From assembly GCA_965204395.1 (NCBI GenBank), contig OZ241987.1:2046001-2110000 (forward strand): a stretch of DNA of 64,000 nt, written 5' to 3'. Under the pieces are notes generated by a model that was not told the origin of the DNA, did no database searches, and saw nothing but the letters and a program-made list of their open reading frames with translations. Below, one piece after another: positions 1 through 8,170 of the stretch (the first letter of the stretch is position 1; the number at the start of each line of letters is the position of its first letter). The stretch is from Bin87 sp965204395 (lineage in GTDB: Bacteria > Chloroflexota > Dehalococcoidia > Lucifugimonadales > UBA3495). The translations under genes were made by a program, and so were the position numbers.

Positions 1-2
1 CC

Positions 3-473
3 CGCGAGGACTGGTGGGACCTGATCGTTTCCGTGCCGGAACCGCGCTTCATCGTGCTGCACGACATCGACAACCCGCCGCTGGGCGCGTACTGGGGCGA
101 GGTGCAGTCCAACATCCACAAGGCGCTGGGCGCCGTGGGTGTCGCCACCGACGGGACCGTACGCGACCTGGACGAGGTACGCGAACTGGGATTCCAGTTC
201 TTCGCCAAGCACGTCTCCGTATCCCACGCCTACGTGCACATGGTGGACATGGGCATTCCCATCGACGTGGGCGGACTGACGGTGTCCACCGGCGACCTGC
301 TCCACGGCGATAAGCACGGAGTGACCAACATTCCGTTCGAGCTGGCGGACCGTATCCCTGACATGGTCGCGACCATCGCCGATTACGAGCAGAAGACCAT
401 CGGCCTGTGCCAGTCTCCCGACTTCTCCCTGGAAGCCCTCAAGGAAGTCGCCAAAATCACCCGACCCTACTGA
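3..473 (+). CDS. RraA-family aldolase/demethylase-like protein (5' end outside window)
   Basis: The frame is open to the left edge of the window, so the N-terminus is missing; the internal GTG at 33 is unlikely to be the true start. The visible 157 residues contain the RraA signature: a DGTVRDLDEVR stretch (the family's DGxxRD metal/substrate site), then the glycine-rich DVGGLTVSTGDLLHGDKHGV loop. RraA-fold proteins include 4-hydroxy-4-methyl-2-oxoglutarate/oxaloacetate lyases and the RNase E inhibitor RraA; they are cytosolic trimers or hexamers. Substrate cannot be told from sequence. The next gene starts 17 bp downstream on the same strand but encodes a secreted protein, so a functional link is not evident. 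Confidence 0.85.
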   Translation, partial: REDWWDLIVSVPEPRFIVLHDIDNPPLGAYWGEVQSNIHKALGAVGVATDGTVRDLDEVRELGFQFFAKHVSVSHAYVHMVDMGIPIDVGGLTVSTGDLLHGDKHGVTNIPFELADRIPDMVATIADYEQKTIGLCQSPDFSLEALKEVAKITRPY

Positions 474-490
474 CCGCCGAGTCGCATAAC

Positions 491-1243
491 ATGACTGTAC
501 GCAGAATACTTGCCCTTTGCCTCGTATCGAGCCTGGCCGCGCTGGTTGTGGTTGGGTGCGGTTTCATTCCCAACCCCACGGCTCCCGAACCCGCTGAACC
601 CGCTCCCACAACCGCAGCGGCGGTCCCTGCGACCGCGGTTCCCCAGGCAACCATGATCGCTGACACCGGCGCGGCGGCCTCAGAATCGGGCGCGTCCACA
701 CCAGTGGCCGCCATGAGCCAGGGCCAGTCCGTCAAGCGGTGGTCATCGCCGCCGCCCGTGACCATCGATCCGGCGTCGTCCTACACGGCGGTGCTGAACA
801 CGTCCGTCGGCGCGATCACGGTAGAGCTGCTACCCGAGGAAGCGCCCAACACCGTGAACAACTTCGTGTTCCTGGCCCGGCAGGGTTTCTACGACAACGT
901 GATCTTTCACCGGACCATCGAAGGGTTCATGATCCAGGGTGGCGATCCCACCGGCACCGGCGGAGGTGGTCCCGGCTACAGGTTCGCCGACGAGCCGGTG
1001 CAGCGGCCGTACTCGCGCGGGGTGCTGGCCATGGCCAATGCCGGTCCCAACACCAACGGTAGCCAGTTTTTCATCATGCACGCCGACTATGCGTTGCCGC
1101 CCAACTACACCATATTCGGGCAGGCGGTGGCCGGGCTTGAGACAATCGACACGATCGCCACCGCTCCCACGCAGCCAGGCGGGGAAGGCTCGACCCCCAT
1201 CAATCCGGTGGTGATCCAGTCGGTGGAGATAGTCGGCCCGTAG
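491..1243 (+). CDS. Lipoprotein cyclophilin-type peptidyl-prolyl cis-trans isomerase
   Basis: Begins with a lipoprotein signal peptide (MTVRRILALCLVSSL, lipobox VVVGC), followed by an Ala/Pro/Thr-rich linker of about 80 residues and a single cyclophilin domain. Cyclophilin hallmarks are visible: FHRTIEGFMIQGGDPTGTG (catalytic Arg and the FxxQxGD element) and ANAGPNTNGSQFFI. It should isomerise X-Pro bonds in exported proteins at the outer face of the membrane. I chose ATG 491 because the longer frame from 407 adds 28 residues in front of an obvious signal peptide and overlaps the preceding gene. Length (250 aa) fits secreted cyclophilins of Chloroflexota. Confidence 0.9.
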   Translation: MTVRRILALCLVSSLAALVVVGCGFIPNPTAPEPAEPAPTTAAAVPATAVPQATMIADTGAAASESGASTPVAAMSQGQSVKRWSSPPPVTIDPASSYTAVLNTSVGAITVELLPEEAPNTVNNFVFLARQGFYDNVIFHRTIEGFMIQGGDPTGTGGGGPGYRFADEPVQRPYSRGVLAMANAGPNTNGSQFFIMHADYALPPNYTIFGQAVAGLETIDTIATAPTQPGGEGSTPINPVVIQSVEIVGP

Positions 1244-1310
1244 TTTTATCCCCTCACCCAACCCGCTTCCGCCAGGGGCGAGGGAGTATTGCCCCAAACG
1301 AGGGAATGAT

Positions 1311-2129
1311 TTGGCTTTTGAAACTCTGCTTTACGATGAGCGAGACGGAATTGGGTATCTGACCCTCAACCGGCCCGAAAAGCTCAACGCTCTCAGCCCC
1401 ACGTTGATCTCCGAATTCCGTGAGGTGTTGGAGGCCATCGAGGCCGACCCCGACGTGCGCGTGGTGATCCTCACCGGAGCGGGGCGGGCATTCTCAGCGG
1501 GTTTTGATATTGAGAGCGAGGCCAGCGGACCTTCGGGCGAGCCATTGTCGGTGGATGGCCGTCGTTCGCGGCTCAAGCACAACATCGACACCTTCCTGAT
1601 GGTGTGGAACCTGAGCAAGCCGGTGATCGCTGCCGTCAACGGCTACGCGTTGGGCGGCGCCTGCGAGTTGGTGCAGGTCTGCGACGTGAAGATCGCGTCG
1701 GACCGCGCGATGCTGGGAGAGCCGGAGATTCGCCTGGGATACGGCGCGCCGTTCCTGATTACACCCTACTCGCTGAACCTGGCGTTGGCCAAGGAGATGA
1801 TGCTCACCGGCGACATCATCGACGCCCACGAGGCTGCCCGAATTGGTATGGTGAACCGCGTGGTGCCTCACGAAGACCTGATGGCCGAGTGCGAGAGAGT
1901 GGCCCAGAAGATGCGGGGCGTCTCGGCCATCGGCATCAAGACCACCAAGCTGTCGGTGAACCGGGCGTTGGAGTCAGCGGGGTTCCTGTCCGCCCTCAAC
2001 CACAACCTGGAGCTGATGACGCAGTTCGACACGGCGGACACACCCGAGCACGCTGAGTTCGCGCGCATTCGTGAGGAGAGCGGACTGCGGGCCGCGCTGG
2101 AGTGGAGCAGGTCGCGGTTCCCTGACTAG
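1311..2129 (+). CDS. Enoyl-CoA hydratase/isomerase family protein
   Basis: A 272-aa crotonase-fold protein. It has the N-terminal YLTLNRPEKLNALS motif, the first oxyanion-hole segment GAGRAFSAGFDIES, and the second oxyanion-hole glycine in VNGYALGGACELVQVCD. The GEPEIRLGYG segment carries a Glu at the position of one catalytic glutamate. These enzymes hydrate enoyl-CoA or catalyse related CoA-thioester reactions in fatty acid or side-chain catabolism; the exact substrate is unknown. The start is TTG at 1311, preceded 5 bp upstream by AGGGA; no in-frame ATG fits better. Confidence 0.9.
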   Translation: MAFETLLYDERDGIGYLTLNRPEKLNALSPTLISEFREVLEAIEADPDVRVVILTGAGRAFSAGFDIESEASGPSGEPLSVDGRRSRLKHNIDTFLMVWNLSKPVIAAVNGYALGGACELVQVCDVKIASDRAMLGEPEIRLGYGAPFLITPYSLNLALAKEMMLTGDIIDAHEAARIGMVNRVVPHEDLMAECERVAQKMRGVSAIGIKTTKLSVNRALESAGFLSALNHNLELMTQFDTADTPEHAEFARIREESGLRAALEWSRSRFPD

Positions 2130-2389
2130 GTTTCCGGCGAGTCCTCGCGCCGGCCGTTCCGCTGTTCAGTCAGGCGGACTATGGTGTCCAGGAGGGCTTG
2201 CTGAGTTGCGGCGTCGCGTTGGCGGCGTTCTTCAGCGGCTAGACGGCGTTCCTCTCGGAACTCGTTCACCATCTCCGTCACCATCTGGATGGTTTCACCA
2301 ACCCGCTTACGTTCCGCCGCCAGTTGCTGCTCGGCCTGCCGTCGAGCTTCGCGTTCCCTATCCCGCATTTGACGCAGCTGCCTGGGCAT
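2126..2389 (-). CDS. Small coiled-coil protein, paralogue of the upstream gene's C-terminus
   Basis: An 87-aa, highly charged protein predicted to be almost entirely alpha-helical coiled coil (runs of EREARRQAEQQL, ERKRV, EERRLAAEERRQRD). It is a shorter copy of the C-terminal half of the protein encoded just upstream at 2396-2947: both share the QAEQQLA-ERKRV-ETIQ block, MVNEFREERRLAAEER and a QRNGR-E tail. This suggests a partial tandem duplication followed by loss of the membrane part. Only 6 bp separate the two genes, so co-transcription from the reductase gene is likely. No function is recognised. Confidence 0.7.
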   Translation of the reverse strand: MPRQLRQMRDREREARRQAEQQLAAERKRVGETIQMVTEMVNEFREERRLAAEERRQRDAATQQALLDTIVRLTEQRNGRREDSPET

Positions 2390-2395
2390 CGTTGG

Positions 2396-2947
2396 TCATT
2401 CACCGGATGGGTTTTCGGGCCGGCCGTTTCTCTGTTGGGTGAGTTGCAAGACGGCGTCTAACAGCGCCTGCTGGGTGGCGGCGTCGCGTTGGCGTTCTTC
2501 AGCGGCCAGGCGGCGCTCTTCGCGGCGTTCCTCGCGGAATTCGTTCACCATCTCCGACACCATCTGCAGGGCTGCATCACGGGCTTCGTTCGCCTGCTGG
2601 ATGGTTTCATCAACACGCTTGCGCTCGACCGCCAATTGCTGCTCGGCCTGCTGCCGAGCTTCACGTTCCTCGTTCAGCATTCTGCGCATCATAAACTTGT
2701 CATAGCCCCCTTTGAGGGCGCCCACGGCCAGTGCCGCGCCTCCCGACTTCAGAAGGATTTCCACATCTATAAATCTAGCGGCCAATGCCGGGTTGCACAA
2801 CCCGTTGGCGGCGGCGGTCGTCGTGCAGGCAGCCTTGGTGAAATACCAAACCACCCAGACGGCGACCGCAACAACGAGAGCCAGACCAACCGGGCCGCCC
2901 CAGTCCGACGCAAAGTCGCTGACCCAAACGCGGATACGGGCGAACAT
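2396..2947 (-). CDS. Membrane-anchored coiled-coil protein of unknown function
   Basis: A 183-aa protein: a short N-terminal segment, one strong transmembrane helix (GLALVVAVAVWVVWYF, about residues 21-36), an Ala-rich second hydrophobic region near residues 66-80, then a long charged coiled coil to the C-terminus. Its ATG at 2947 overlaps the stop of the reductase gene (TGATG), a sign of translational coupling. The downstream gene at 2126 is a shortened paralogue. The gene at 61714-62253 has the same general design (membrane helices plus coiled coil) without clear sequence identity. I do not recognise a family. Confidence 0.75.
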   Translation of the reverse strand: MFARIRVWVSDFASDWGGPVGLALVVAVAVWVVWYFTKAACTTTAAANGLCNPALAARFIDVEILLKSGGAALAVGALKGGYDKFMMRRMLNEEREARQQAEQQLAVERKRVDETIQQANEARDAALQMVSEMVNEFREERREERRLAAEERQRDAATQQALLDAVLQLTQQRNGRPENPSGE

Positions 2948-3843
2948 CACCCGCCGCGCGTAACCTCCACACCGGCGAGTTTTTCGATGAAGTGCAGGAT
3001 GGCTGCGTGGTCGGCTTCCTGCTCGCCGTCGTTGATGAGCGAACCCAGCATCTGCTGAACCAGGGCAGTCACGGGCAGTGGCACGTTGAGTTCGCCGGCG
3101 GTTTGCAGCACGTTGCGTAGGTCCTTCTGGTGCAGGCGGATGCGGAAACCGGCGCGGAAGTTGCGGTCCAGCATCATGGGGCCCTTGGCTTCCATTACTG
3201 CGCTGCCGGCCAGGCCGCCACGGATGGCGTTGAAAACGCGCTCGGGATCGACGCCGGCCTTCTGGGCCAGCACCATCGCCTCGCTGAGCGCCTCGATGTT
3301 GGCCGCGACAATGATCTGGTTGGCCAGCTTGGTGATATTGCCGGCTCCAACGTCGCCGGTCAGGACCACATTGCCGCCCACCACGTCGAGCACGGCCTTG
3401 CAGTCGTCGAACACGGCCTCGTCGCCGCCGACCATGACGGCCAGCGTGCCGGCGATGGCTCCCGGCTCGCCGCCGCTGACGGGCGCGTCCAGGAACTTCA
3501 CGCCCTTCTCGTCGCATGCGGCGCCGATCTTCTGGGACATGGACGGAGCGATGCTGCTCATATCGATGATGACCGAGCCAGCTTCGGCGCCTTCCAGAAC
3601 GCCGTCGGGCCCCAGGATGGCCCGTTCAGAGTCGGCCGAGTCGGGCAGCATGGTGATGGTACGGACGTTGCCCGCCGCTGCGCCAGCCGGCGAGGACGCG
3701 GCGGTCGCGCCTTCCGTCGCCAGTTCCTCCATCGGCTCGCCGACGATGTCGTACACCGTGAGTTCGTAGCCGGCCGCCATGAGGTTGCGGGCCATGGGCT
3801 TGCCCATGATTCCCAGCCCGACGAATCCAATCCGCTCTGCCAT
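2947..3843 (-). CDS. garR: 2-hydroxy-3-oxopropionate (tartronate semialdehyde) reductase / 3-hydroxyisobutyrate dehydrogenase family
   Basis: A 298-aa beta-hydroxyacid dehydrogenase. The Rossmann dinucleotide motif GLGIMGKPMARN lies at residues 9-20, the substrate-binding signature DAPVSGGEPGAIAG at 119-132, and the catalytic lysine in the GAGNITKLANQ segment is K172. The family reduces tartronate semialdehyde to glycerate or oxidises 3-hydroxyisobutyrate with NAD(P). The GarR/GlxR-like spacing favours the first, but specificity is inferred. The length is normal and no lesions are seen. It heads a probable three-gene transcript with two coiled-coil proteins whose link to this enzyme is unclear. 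Confidence 0.85.
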   Translation of the reverse strand: MAERIGFVGLGIMGKPMARNLMAAGYELTVYDIVGEPMEELATEGATAASSPAGAAAGNVRTITMLPDSADSERAILGPDGVLEGAEAGSVIIDMSSIAPSMSQKIGAACDEKGVKFLDAPVSGGEPGAIAGTLAVMVGGDEAVFDDCKAVLDVVGGNVVLTGDVGAGNITKLANQIIVAANIEALSEAMVLAQKAGVDPERVFNAIRGGLAGSAVMEAKGPMMLDRNFRAGFRIRLHQKDLRNVLQTAGELNVPLPVTALVQQMLGSLINDGEQEADHAAILHFIEKLAGVEVTRGG

Positions 3844-3915
3844 TGTGTTTCCTCCGTTGCCAGGCGGTAGTCTGTCCGGCTGGCTGTTGTGCTAGAAATT
3901 TACCATACCGCCGGC

Positions 3916-5067
3916 CTAGCGACTACCGAACCGCAGCGCCAGGGCCGAGTCCACCGCCGCGTCAGCATCGCCGGAAGCCGTGGCGGTGATTTCCCCGAGG
4001 GACGCCGGTGTAACCGACGGCTGCGCGGACAGGTTGGCGATCAATTCCGTTGGTGTTTCGGCTGGTACTCCGGACCATTCCAGCGCTTGCCCAACGTCCC
4101 GCCACGACCCTGAGTTATCCGCGCCCAACACGACCACAGCCCTGCCGGATGCCGATAGCTTCGCAACGTCGTCCAATCGCTCCACGGAACCGCAAACGGC
4201 GTCCAGGGGCGAAAGGCCGACTTGGGTCAAAGCCAGGTTGTAGAACCCAGGGGCCGAGATCATCGAGACGTTCCCGACGGCTTCCCGAAGGTCTGACAGC
4301 AGCGACGGCATCGATTCGGCCGGGTCTCCCAGCGTAACGACCATGGACCAGAGGCCGGCGCGAATGTCCCGCACCGTGCGATTGACCAGTTCAGCGCGGT
4401 TGTCGGCGCGCAGGGGCAGCTCCACCGAGCGTATCCAGCGGTGGGCCACCGACAGCGCGGACGCCGAACCGATGACGTAGTCCGCGTTGGCGAGCATCTC
4501 CCGCGTCTGCATGGGCACCAACGCTGGGTCGCCCGTGCCCAGGCCGGCCACCGTGACGGCGCGCTCTGCGGAGCGGAACGCCGCCACGAACTTGCGCGTT
4601 TCCACTACCTGGCGGGCGTGGTTGCCCTCGTGCCCTGACGTGCGTTCGATGAGATCCAGCAGCGATAGCGACGGGAAGTCGTTTTCGGGATTGTACGGCG
4701 TGGCCGGCAGGTCAAGCTGGGCTGGCGAGAGTCCCACGATCAGGGTGCGGAACCGTTGGTAGTTGGCCTCCAGACGCGCCACGTCGGCGGCGATTCGGTC
4801 CTGCCGGGCGTCGAACGGCGGCAACATCTCGCGCTCACCGGAGGCTATCTCCTCCAAGGCCTGCACGAAGTTCTCGGTGAGCAGGTGCTGCATCACCTCC
4901 CACACCGACCAGCGTGAGCCCAGGAACGCCTCCGCTTCGCCCACGCCGTGCAAAGCTTCCAGCAGCGCTGCGTGTCCTGCATCCAGGCGATTCAGCGCAC
5001 GATGCTGCCGTTCGGTGGGTGAGAGGACTTCGTTCTGTACATCGTTGGGCACGCCGTGGGAAACCAT
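3916..5067 (-). CDS. DinB-like domain fused to a tetrapyrrole-methylase-like domain
   Basis: A 383-aa two-domain protein. Residues 1 to about 165 look like a DinB/YfiT-type four-helix bundle: WSVWEVMQHLL carries one putative metal His, and SGHEGNHARQV carries the later His pair. From about residue 170 the chain becomes a SAM-dependent tetrapyrrole methylase-like fold beginning VAGLGTGDPALV, with the expected hydrophobic strands after it. The fused pair is unusual, and neither the substrate nor a cobalamin/siroheme pathway is visible nearby. ATG 5067 is chosen because AGGTG lies 7 bp upstream; an ATG at 5094 has no ribosome site. Divergently transcribed from the gene at 5164. Confidence 0.75.
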   Translation of the reverse strand: MVSHGVPNDVQNEVLSPTERQHRALNRLDAGHAALLEALHGVGEAEAFLGSRWSVWEVMQHLLTENFVQALEEIASGEREMLPPFDARQDRIAADVARLEANYQRFRTLIVGLSPAQLDLPATPYNPENDFPSLSLLDLIERTSGHEGNHARQVVETRKFVAAFRSAERAVTVAGLGTGDPALVPMQTREMLANADYVIGSASALSVAHRWIRSVELPLRADNRAELVNRTVRDIRAGLWSMVVTLGDPAESMPSLLSDLREAVGNVSMISAPGFYNLALTQVGLSPLDAVCGSVERLDDVAKLSASGRAVVVLGADNSGSWRDVGQALEWSGVPAETPTELIANLSAQPSVTPASLGEITATASGDADAAVDSALALRFGSR

Positions 5068-5163
5068 GTAAACACCTGCTACGAGCCTGTCCATTTTTGG
5101 GCGGAGACATTATTGCACATGCCCATCCCGTCCAGAGGATTGCACCATCGGTTATCATGGAAT
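5068..5163. promoter_or_regulatory. Divergent intergenic region between the methylase fusion and acVLRF1
   Basis: About 96 bp separate the two divergent start codons, so both promoters must lie here or within the flanking coding ends. I cannot pick convincing -35/-10 hexamers. The close divergent pairing may mean shared regulation, but this is only inference. Confidence 0.35.
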
Positions 5164-5967
5164 ATGCGGCCTTCCGATAAACTCACCATTCCAAGCGTGC
5201 GCCCCGGGCAAACCCTCTCGATACAGGGAGTGCAACGCCGGCTGGTCCGCTTGCGGGAGGCTGAAGAGTCTGAGTCTGGCGAGGCTTCGTCGACCCTGCA
5301 TGTGCCGGTATTGAGCGGACGGGAAGACGCTACCATCGCCTCGTTGGCCCGGCACCGCGACGGCCCCGCGTGGATTGACGCCCTGGAACGTTCCAGCAAC
5401 CAGTTGCTGCGCTCATCAACGGGACTCGTAGCTTTTCGGATCGGAGACGCTGGATTGGCCTTATTGCCGCCGTTCCCGATGGACGCCATCGGTCTGGAAC
5501 CGGGGATTCGCGACGAACCGTTGCTTTCCCTGCTCGCGTCCCGGCTCACCGTGGGCGTGGCGATGGTGAGGTTGGGCCGGTACGCCATCGCCGTGTACCA
5601 GGGGCAGCGACTGGTGGTCTCCAAAACGGACACCAGGTACGTGAAAAGCAGGCACCACGCCGGCGGCACGTCCCAGCAAAGGTTCCGGCGGGTGCGGGAA
5701 AACCAGATTCACCGGCTGTACGTTGAAGCCGCGGGGGTGTTGGACCGGCAGTGGAGGCCGTGGTTGGACCGGCTGGACTATGTGGTACTGGGCGGCGAGG
5801 CGGCCACCGTCAACGGGTTCGTCAGGGAGTGTGACATGCTGGGTCGCCTGTCGTCCATCACCCTGGAGCGGAGGCTGGACGTGCGGGAACCCAACCGCGC
5901 CTCGCTGGACCGGGTGGGCGGGATGCTGTACCAGTGCCGCGCCTATCCTTTGCAGTGGGACATGTAA
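5164..5967 (+). CDS. acVLRF1-type peptidyl-tRNA hydrolase (Vms1-like release factor)
   Basis: A 267-aa protein with an eRF1-like VLRF1 domain. The key motif is GGTSQQRF at residues 167-174, matching the GxxxQ loop that in Vms1/ANKZF1-type release factors places a catalytic glutamine at the peptidyl transferase centre. Conserved flanks VYQGQRLVVSKTDTRYVKSR and LDRLDYVVLGGEAATVN also fit the Actinobacteria/Chloroflexota clade called acVLRF1. Predicted role: release of nascent chains from stalled large ribosomal subunits. ATG 5164 is preferred because upstream in-frame starts run into the divergent gene. The stop falls 3 bp before the left end of an IS. Confidence 0.8.
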   Translation: MRPSDKLTIPSVRPGQTLSIQGVQRRLVRLREAEESESGEASSTLHVPVLSGREDATIASLARHRDGPAWIDALERSSNQLLRSSTGLVAFRIGDAGLALLPPFPMDAIGLEPGIRDEPLLSLLASRLTVGVAMVRLGRYAIAVYQGQRLVVSKTDTRYVKSRHHAGGTSQQRFRRVRENQIHRLYVEAAGVLDRQWRPWLDRLDYVVLGGEAATVNGFVRECDMLGRLSSITLERRLDVREPNRASLDRVGGMLYQCRAYPLQWDM

Positions 5968-5968
5968 A

Positions 5969-7423
5969 CTGGGCTTTCCGCATTTCAAGCGGCGTAAGCG
6001 AGGGAGTCCACCATTCGTCGGTACAGAGCGACGGGGAATTCCTGCGTGTCGGGGTTGCCGGCCGACAGTGAGAAATCTTCCGATGCCAGCCAGAGGTGCC
6101 GACGCACCAGGGCGATGGCGTCCACGAAAGTTGGCGATGGTTTGTCGTACCAAGCGGCGGTGCGCGGGGTCATCGAATGTTGTTTTTGCAACGAATGGGC
6201 GGCCAGGGTGGTCCAGGAGAAGAGGCCCAGCAGCGCGGGCGTGGTGCGGGCGATGGCCAAGTCGGACCACTGGCGCTGGGTCTCCATGCCCAGGTGGGTT
6301 CGCGCCTCCTGAAAGGTGACTTCGAGTTGCCAGCGCAGGACAAACCACTCCCGGATCTGGGTCGGGTTCGCCAACGGGTCGGTGCAGAGGAGGGCTTGGG
6401 GATCGAAAGCGCCTTCGGGATCTCGGACCAGCACCCAGCGAATGGTCACCGCCGGTTTGCCCGAGCTGTACCAGACCGCGGTTTGGGAGGTAAGTTCCAG
6501 CGTGCGGATGGTGCCGTCGTACCACGCCACGGCGGCGACGGTCCAGGCCACATGGTCCTGGTCCAGGATGGTTTTCAGCGACGGTCGCCGCTGGCCTTTC
6601 AGGGCTGACCGGCCTTTCTGACCTGGCGGCCGAGGCGGCGCTGGCGCGTAGAGAGCGGCGTCCAAGCGCAGTCTGGCGATGAGGGTAACGGGTTCACGAA
6701 GGGATTGGCAGCAGTGGAGCAGATCCAGCACGGCGTAGCCGTTATCCCCCACCAGCACGAGAGTCCGGTGGGGCAGCCAGCGACGCAGCTGAATGACCAT
6801 TTGCCGGGCCCAATCGGTGAGCTTCTTGTGCCGGCGTCCCTGCTGCTGGTAGTACCGAGAGGAAGGGGCCAGCACCGTGAGCACCGGCAGCGCCCAGTGG
6901 CGTCCCGCCCACGGCACGTGGCCCAGCCACATCAGGGAGATCCAGCGCAGGCCACTGGCCTTGACCAGTTGATGGCGGCTGGAACGCACCGCGTCCCGGT
7001 AGATGCCTCGTGCTTTGATCTTAGCGCCCCGACGCCGCTCCAGGGTTTCGTCGATGCCGAAGACCAAGGGGCCGTCGCCCCGATCCAGATGCTGGAGCAA
7101 AAGCAAGAGCAGGACGCGGGCCACCGCGCGGGACGACCACACCGCCCGATTGAGCACCTCGTGGTAGCGGGCGTAGTCGCGCTGGTCGCTGCGGCCCATG
7201 ACGCGCAGCGCTGCTGCCACGGTGCGTTGACCTGTGGTCAGGATCGCGCCCACCAGCAGGAGTTGAGCCTTCTGCCAAGTGGGGTTGGTGAACAGAATTG
7301 CGAAGGGGGAGAGTATCGGTACAATGGCATTGGGCAGGGTGTGCATGGCTGGACCTTCAGTGACGTTTGGGTCAGGCCAGCTTACCCTGTCCTTTTACTT
7401 TTCTAAGAATGCGTAAAGTCTAG
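5969..7423 (-). mobile_element. Insertion sequence, DDE transposase type (copy 1, complete)
   Basis: The element is bounded by imperfect inverted repeats: GGGCTTTCCGCATTT at 5971-5985 on the left, and the complement of AATGCGTAAAGTCTAG at 7408-7423 on the right. Copy 2 at 11169-12485 has the matching ends GGGCTTTGCGCA and TGCGCAAAGTCC. The right end cuts a serpin gene. A clean target duplication could not be assigned. Confidence 0.8.
5985..7346 (-). CDS. DDE-superfamily IS transposase (intact)
   Basis: A 453-aa transposase of the DDE_5 superfamily (IS701/IS4-like; exact ISfinder family uncertain). The presumed catalytic residues are visible: first Asp in FGIDETLERR, second Asp in VLVGDNGYAVLDLL, and Glu in LEVTFQEARTHLG. 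No frameshift or stop is seen, unlike copy 2 (11185-12407) and copy 3 (43128-44222), for which it is the reference used here. It contains none of the 15-bp TCCGCC-NNN-GGCGGA palindromes found in copy 3. Confidence 0.85.
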   Translation of the reverse strand: MHTLPNAIVPILSPFAILFTNPTWQKAQLLLVGAILTTGQRTVAAALRVMGRSDQRDYARYHEVLNRAVWSSRAVARVLLLLLLQHLDRGDGPLVFGIDETLERRRGAKIKARGIYRDAVRSSRHQLVKASGLRWISLMWLGHVPWAGRHWALPVLTVLAPSSRYYQQQGRRHKKLTDWARQMVIQLRRWLPHRTLVLVGDNGYAVLDLLHCCQSLREPVTLIARLRLDAALYAPAPPRPPGQKGRSALKGQRRPSLKTILDQDHVAWTVAAVAWYDGTIRTLELTSQTAVWYSSGKPAVTIRWVLVRDPEGAFDPQALLCTDPLANPTQIREWFVLRWQLEVTFQEARTHLGMETQRQWSDLAIARTTPALLGLFSWTTLAAHSLQKQHSMTPRTAAWYDKPSPTFVDAIALVRRHLWLASEDFSLSAGNPDTQEFPVALYRRMVDSLAYAA

Positions 7424-7733
7424 CTTGGGAGATGCTGAAGGGAGAGTAGAACAGGTTGCCCTCCCCATCGCTCAGAGCGTGGTACAGGTCGAAGGCGAAC
7501 GCGTTGTTTCCCCACACCAGCTCGTCCAGGCTCACCGATCCCTCGGACGCGACAGACCGTTCCCGGTCCGAACGCAGTTCATCCACCGTCATTGGAGCGG
7601 AAGGGACGCGGGTGACCAAGTTAGCCGCCGCCCGCGTCGTTGAGGGAATGGTCCCGGGTTGTTGATCGCCGCAACCGGAAAGCGCCGTCAACAGGAGAAA
7701 AACCGCGACCACCCACGTGATCCGCAGCATCAT
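7424..7733 (-). pseudogene. Serpin-family lipoprotein, N-terminal fragment cut by an IS
   Basis: Begins with a lipoprotein signal peptide (MMLRITWVVAVFLLL, lipobox LSGC) and a linker. Then comes the start of a serpin domain: NNAFAFDLYHALSDGEGN followed by LFYSPFSIS, the helix-A and strand-6B region of serpins. Coding similarity ends at SPFSIS, exactly where the IS right terminus begins, so only about 100 of roughly 400 residues remain. The rest is not found on the other side of the IS, where acVLRF1 ends, so a deletion accompanied or followed insertion. Confidence 0.75.
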
Positions 7734-8170
7734 TACGCGCCACCTGGCTGGCTGAGGGGACAGTCCAGGGGGTTGACCATATCACCTAAACCGACGCGGA
7801 CCGTTTTGACCCCTGCAAGGAGACATCATCCCCGCCGCGCTTTTCCGCTGGCGCAGGTTCCTCTTCAACCGCATTGCTGACCGCACAGCCATCGAGGTTA
7901 GGGACAACAGGGAGTCCGTGGAATCTTGTGGTCAGAATTACCGCCGCCGCCTTCACCGCGCACAAAGGGAGCATCACCGCCGTAGCCACGCCGTTGCATC
8001 GGCAGGATCATCGAGTGTGTCGAGGACACCCATTAACCAGGGACCTGTCATGGTGGTACGTTCGTCGGTCATACCGTGCGCCGCCGCCGGAAATTTAGTC
8101 CAGACCGGTCTTGGCAGCAAGTGTCGCCCATCGCTCATACAGGTGGAATCCGTTCCTGCTCTCGACAGTC
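7734..8170. other. Non-coding stretch
   Basis: Between the serpin remnant and the MFS gene. Short open frames on both strands lack ribosome sites and recognisable products. I see no repeat, terminator or RNA gene here. Confidence 0.5.
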
